A stretch of DNA of 64,000 bases from Symsagittifera roscoffensis (Eukaryota; Xenacoelomorpha; Acoela; Convolutidae): the NCBI RefSeq assembly GCF_963678635.1, contig NC_087062.1:95085845-95149844 (forward strand), written 5' to 3'. A program made the translations under genes and the position numbers. The notes under the pieces are model-generated. The model saw only the letters and a program-made list of their open reading frames with translations. It searched no databases and was not told the origin of the DNA. Of this stretch, positions 63,821 through 64,000 are shown piece by piece; the stretch's first letter is position 1, and each line of letters starts with the position of its first letter.

Positions 63821-64000
63821 CTATATAAAAACAATGTTGTTTGCTTCAAAGTTGGAGAATTTATAGAAGTTTTATTGAAAAAAGTTTGAGGCAAAATTTG
63901 TTAGTTCATGACAAAACATCTGCGCAAAAATTCAAAGTCGAACTCGCTTGATCAAAAAAATTGAATCGTCATAAGATTTTTTTGTCTAAAAAGGATCAAT

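Overview
The window is eukaryotic and almost certainly from an invertebrate animal. It has spliced GT-AG genes, including a metazoan-type core-2/I-branching N-acetylglucosaminyltransferase (GT14). The intergenic DNA is AT-rich, with hAT-like MITEs, satellites and minisatellites, and two huge Ty3/Gypsy-type LTR retrotransposon copies fill most of the rest. I could not name the species from sequence alone.

Positions 1-39863 hold two copies of one giant LTR retrotransposon, tail to tail. Copy A reads on the + strand and enters the window already inside pol (1 to about 16313). Copy B reads on the - strand (39863 down to 16643, about 23.2 kb). Together they form an inverted repeat with arms 1-16469 and 16486-33151 around a 16-bp spacer. 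Copy B shows the element's order: LTR, long leader, gag (coiled coil, capsid, two CCHC knuckles), protease, reverse transcriptase, RNase H, integrase with HHCC, DDE and GPY/F-like modules, and a C-terminal macrodomain of the OARD1/TARG1 type. After a roughly 400-bp spacer comes a second, very large reading frame, then a 3' region and an LTR. The second frame is broken in both copies, but almost every break in one copy is open in the other. It was therefore probably one ORF of about 2,950-2,985 codons. Its N-terminal third carries an SGNH/GDSL hydrolase domain with all recognisable blocks, followed by a second, degenerate SGNH-like domain. The remaining two thirds match nothing I recognise. A giant Gypsy element joining a macrodomain to a multi-domain esterase-like second ORF is the most novel system here.

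Positions 39864-49600 are non-coding: an 85-bp satellite that has been inverted and duplicated (41840-44770), a tandem duplication of about 0.9 kb (45555-47320) and a MITE remnant. Positions 49624-54825 hold a nine-exon gene for a coiled-coil protein of 809 residues that I do not recognise. Positions 55373-58015 hold a hAT-like MITE with an 8-bp target duplication, caught in a 1.25-kb tandem duplication. A decayed BEL/Pao fragment lies near 58.6-58.95 kb. A very uniform 39-bp minisatellite (26 units, 60261-61275) sits just downstream of the GT14 gene's stop codon. The GT14 gene is on the - strand (61346-63820, two exons seen, 5' part outside), and its intron carries two fold-back elements.
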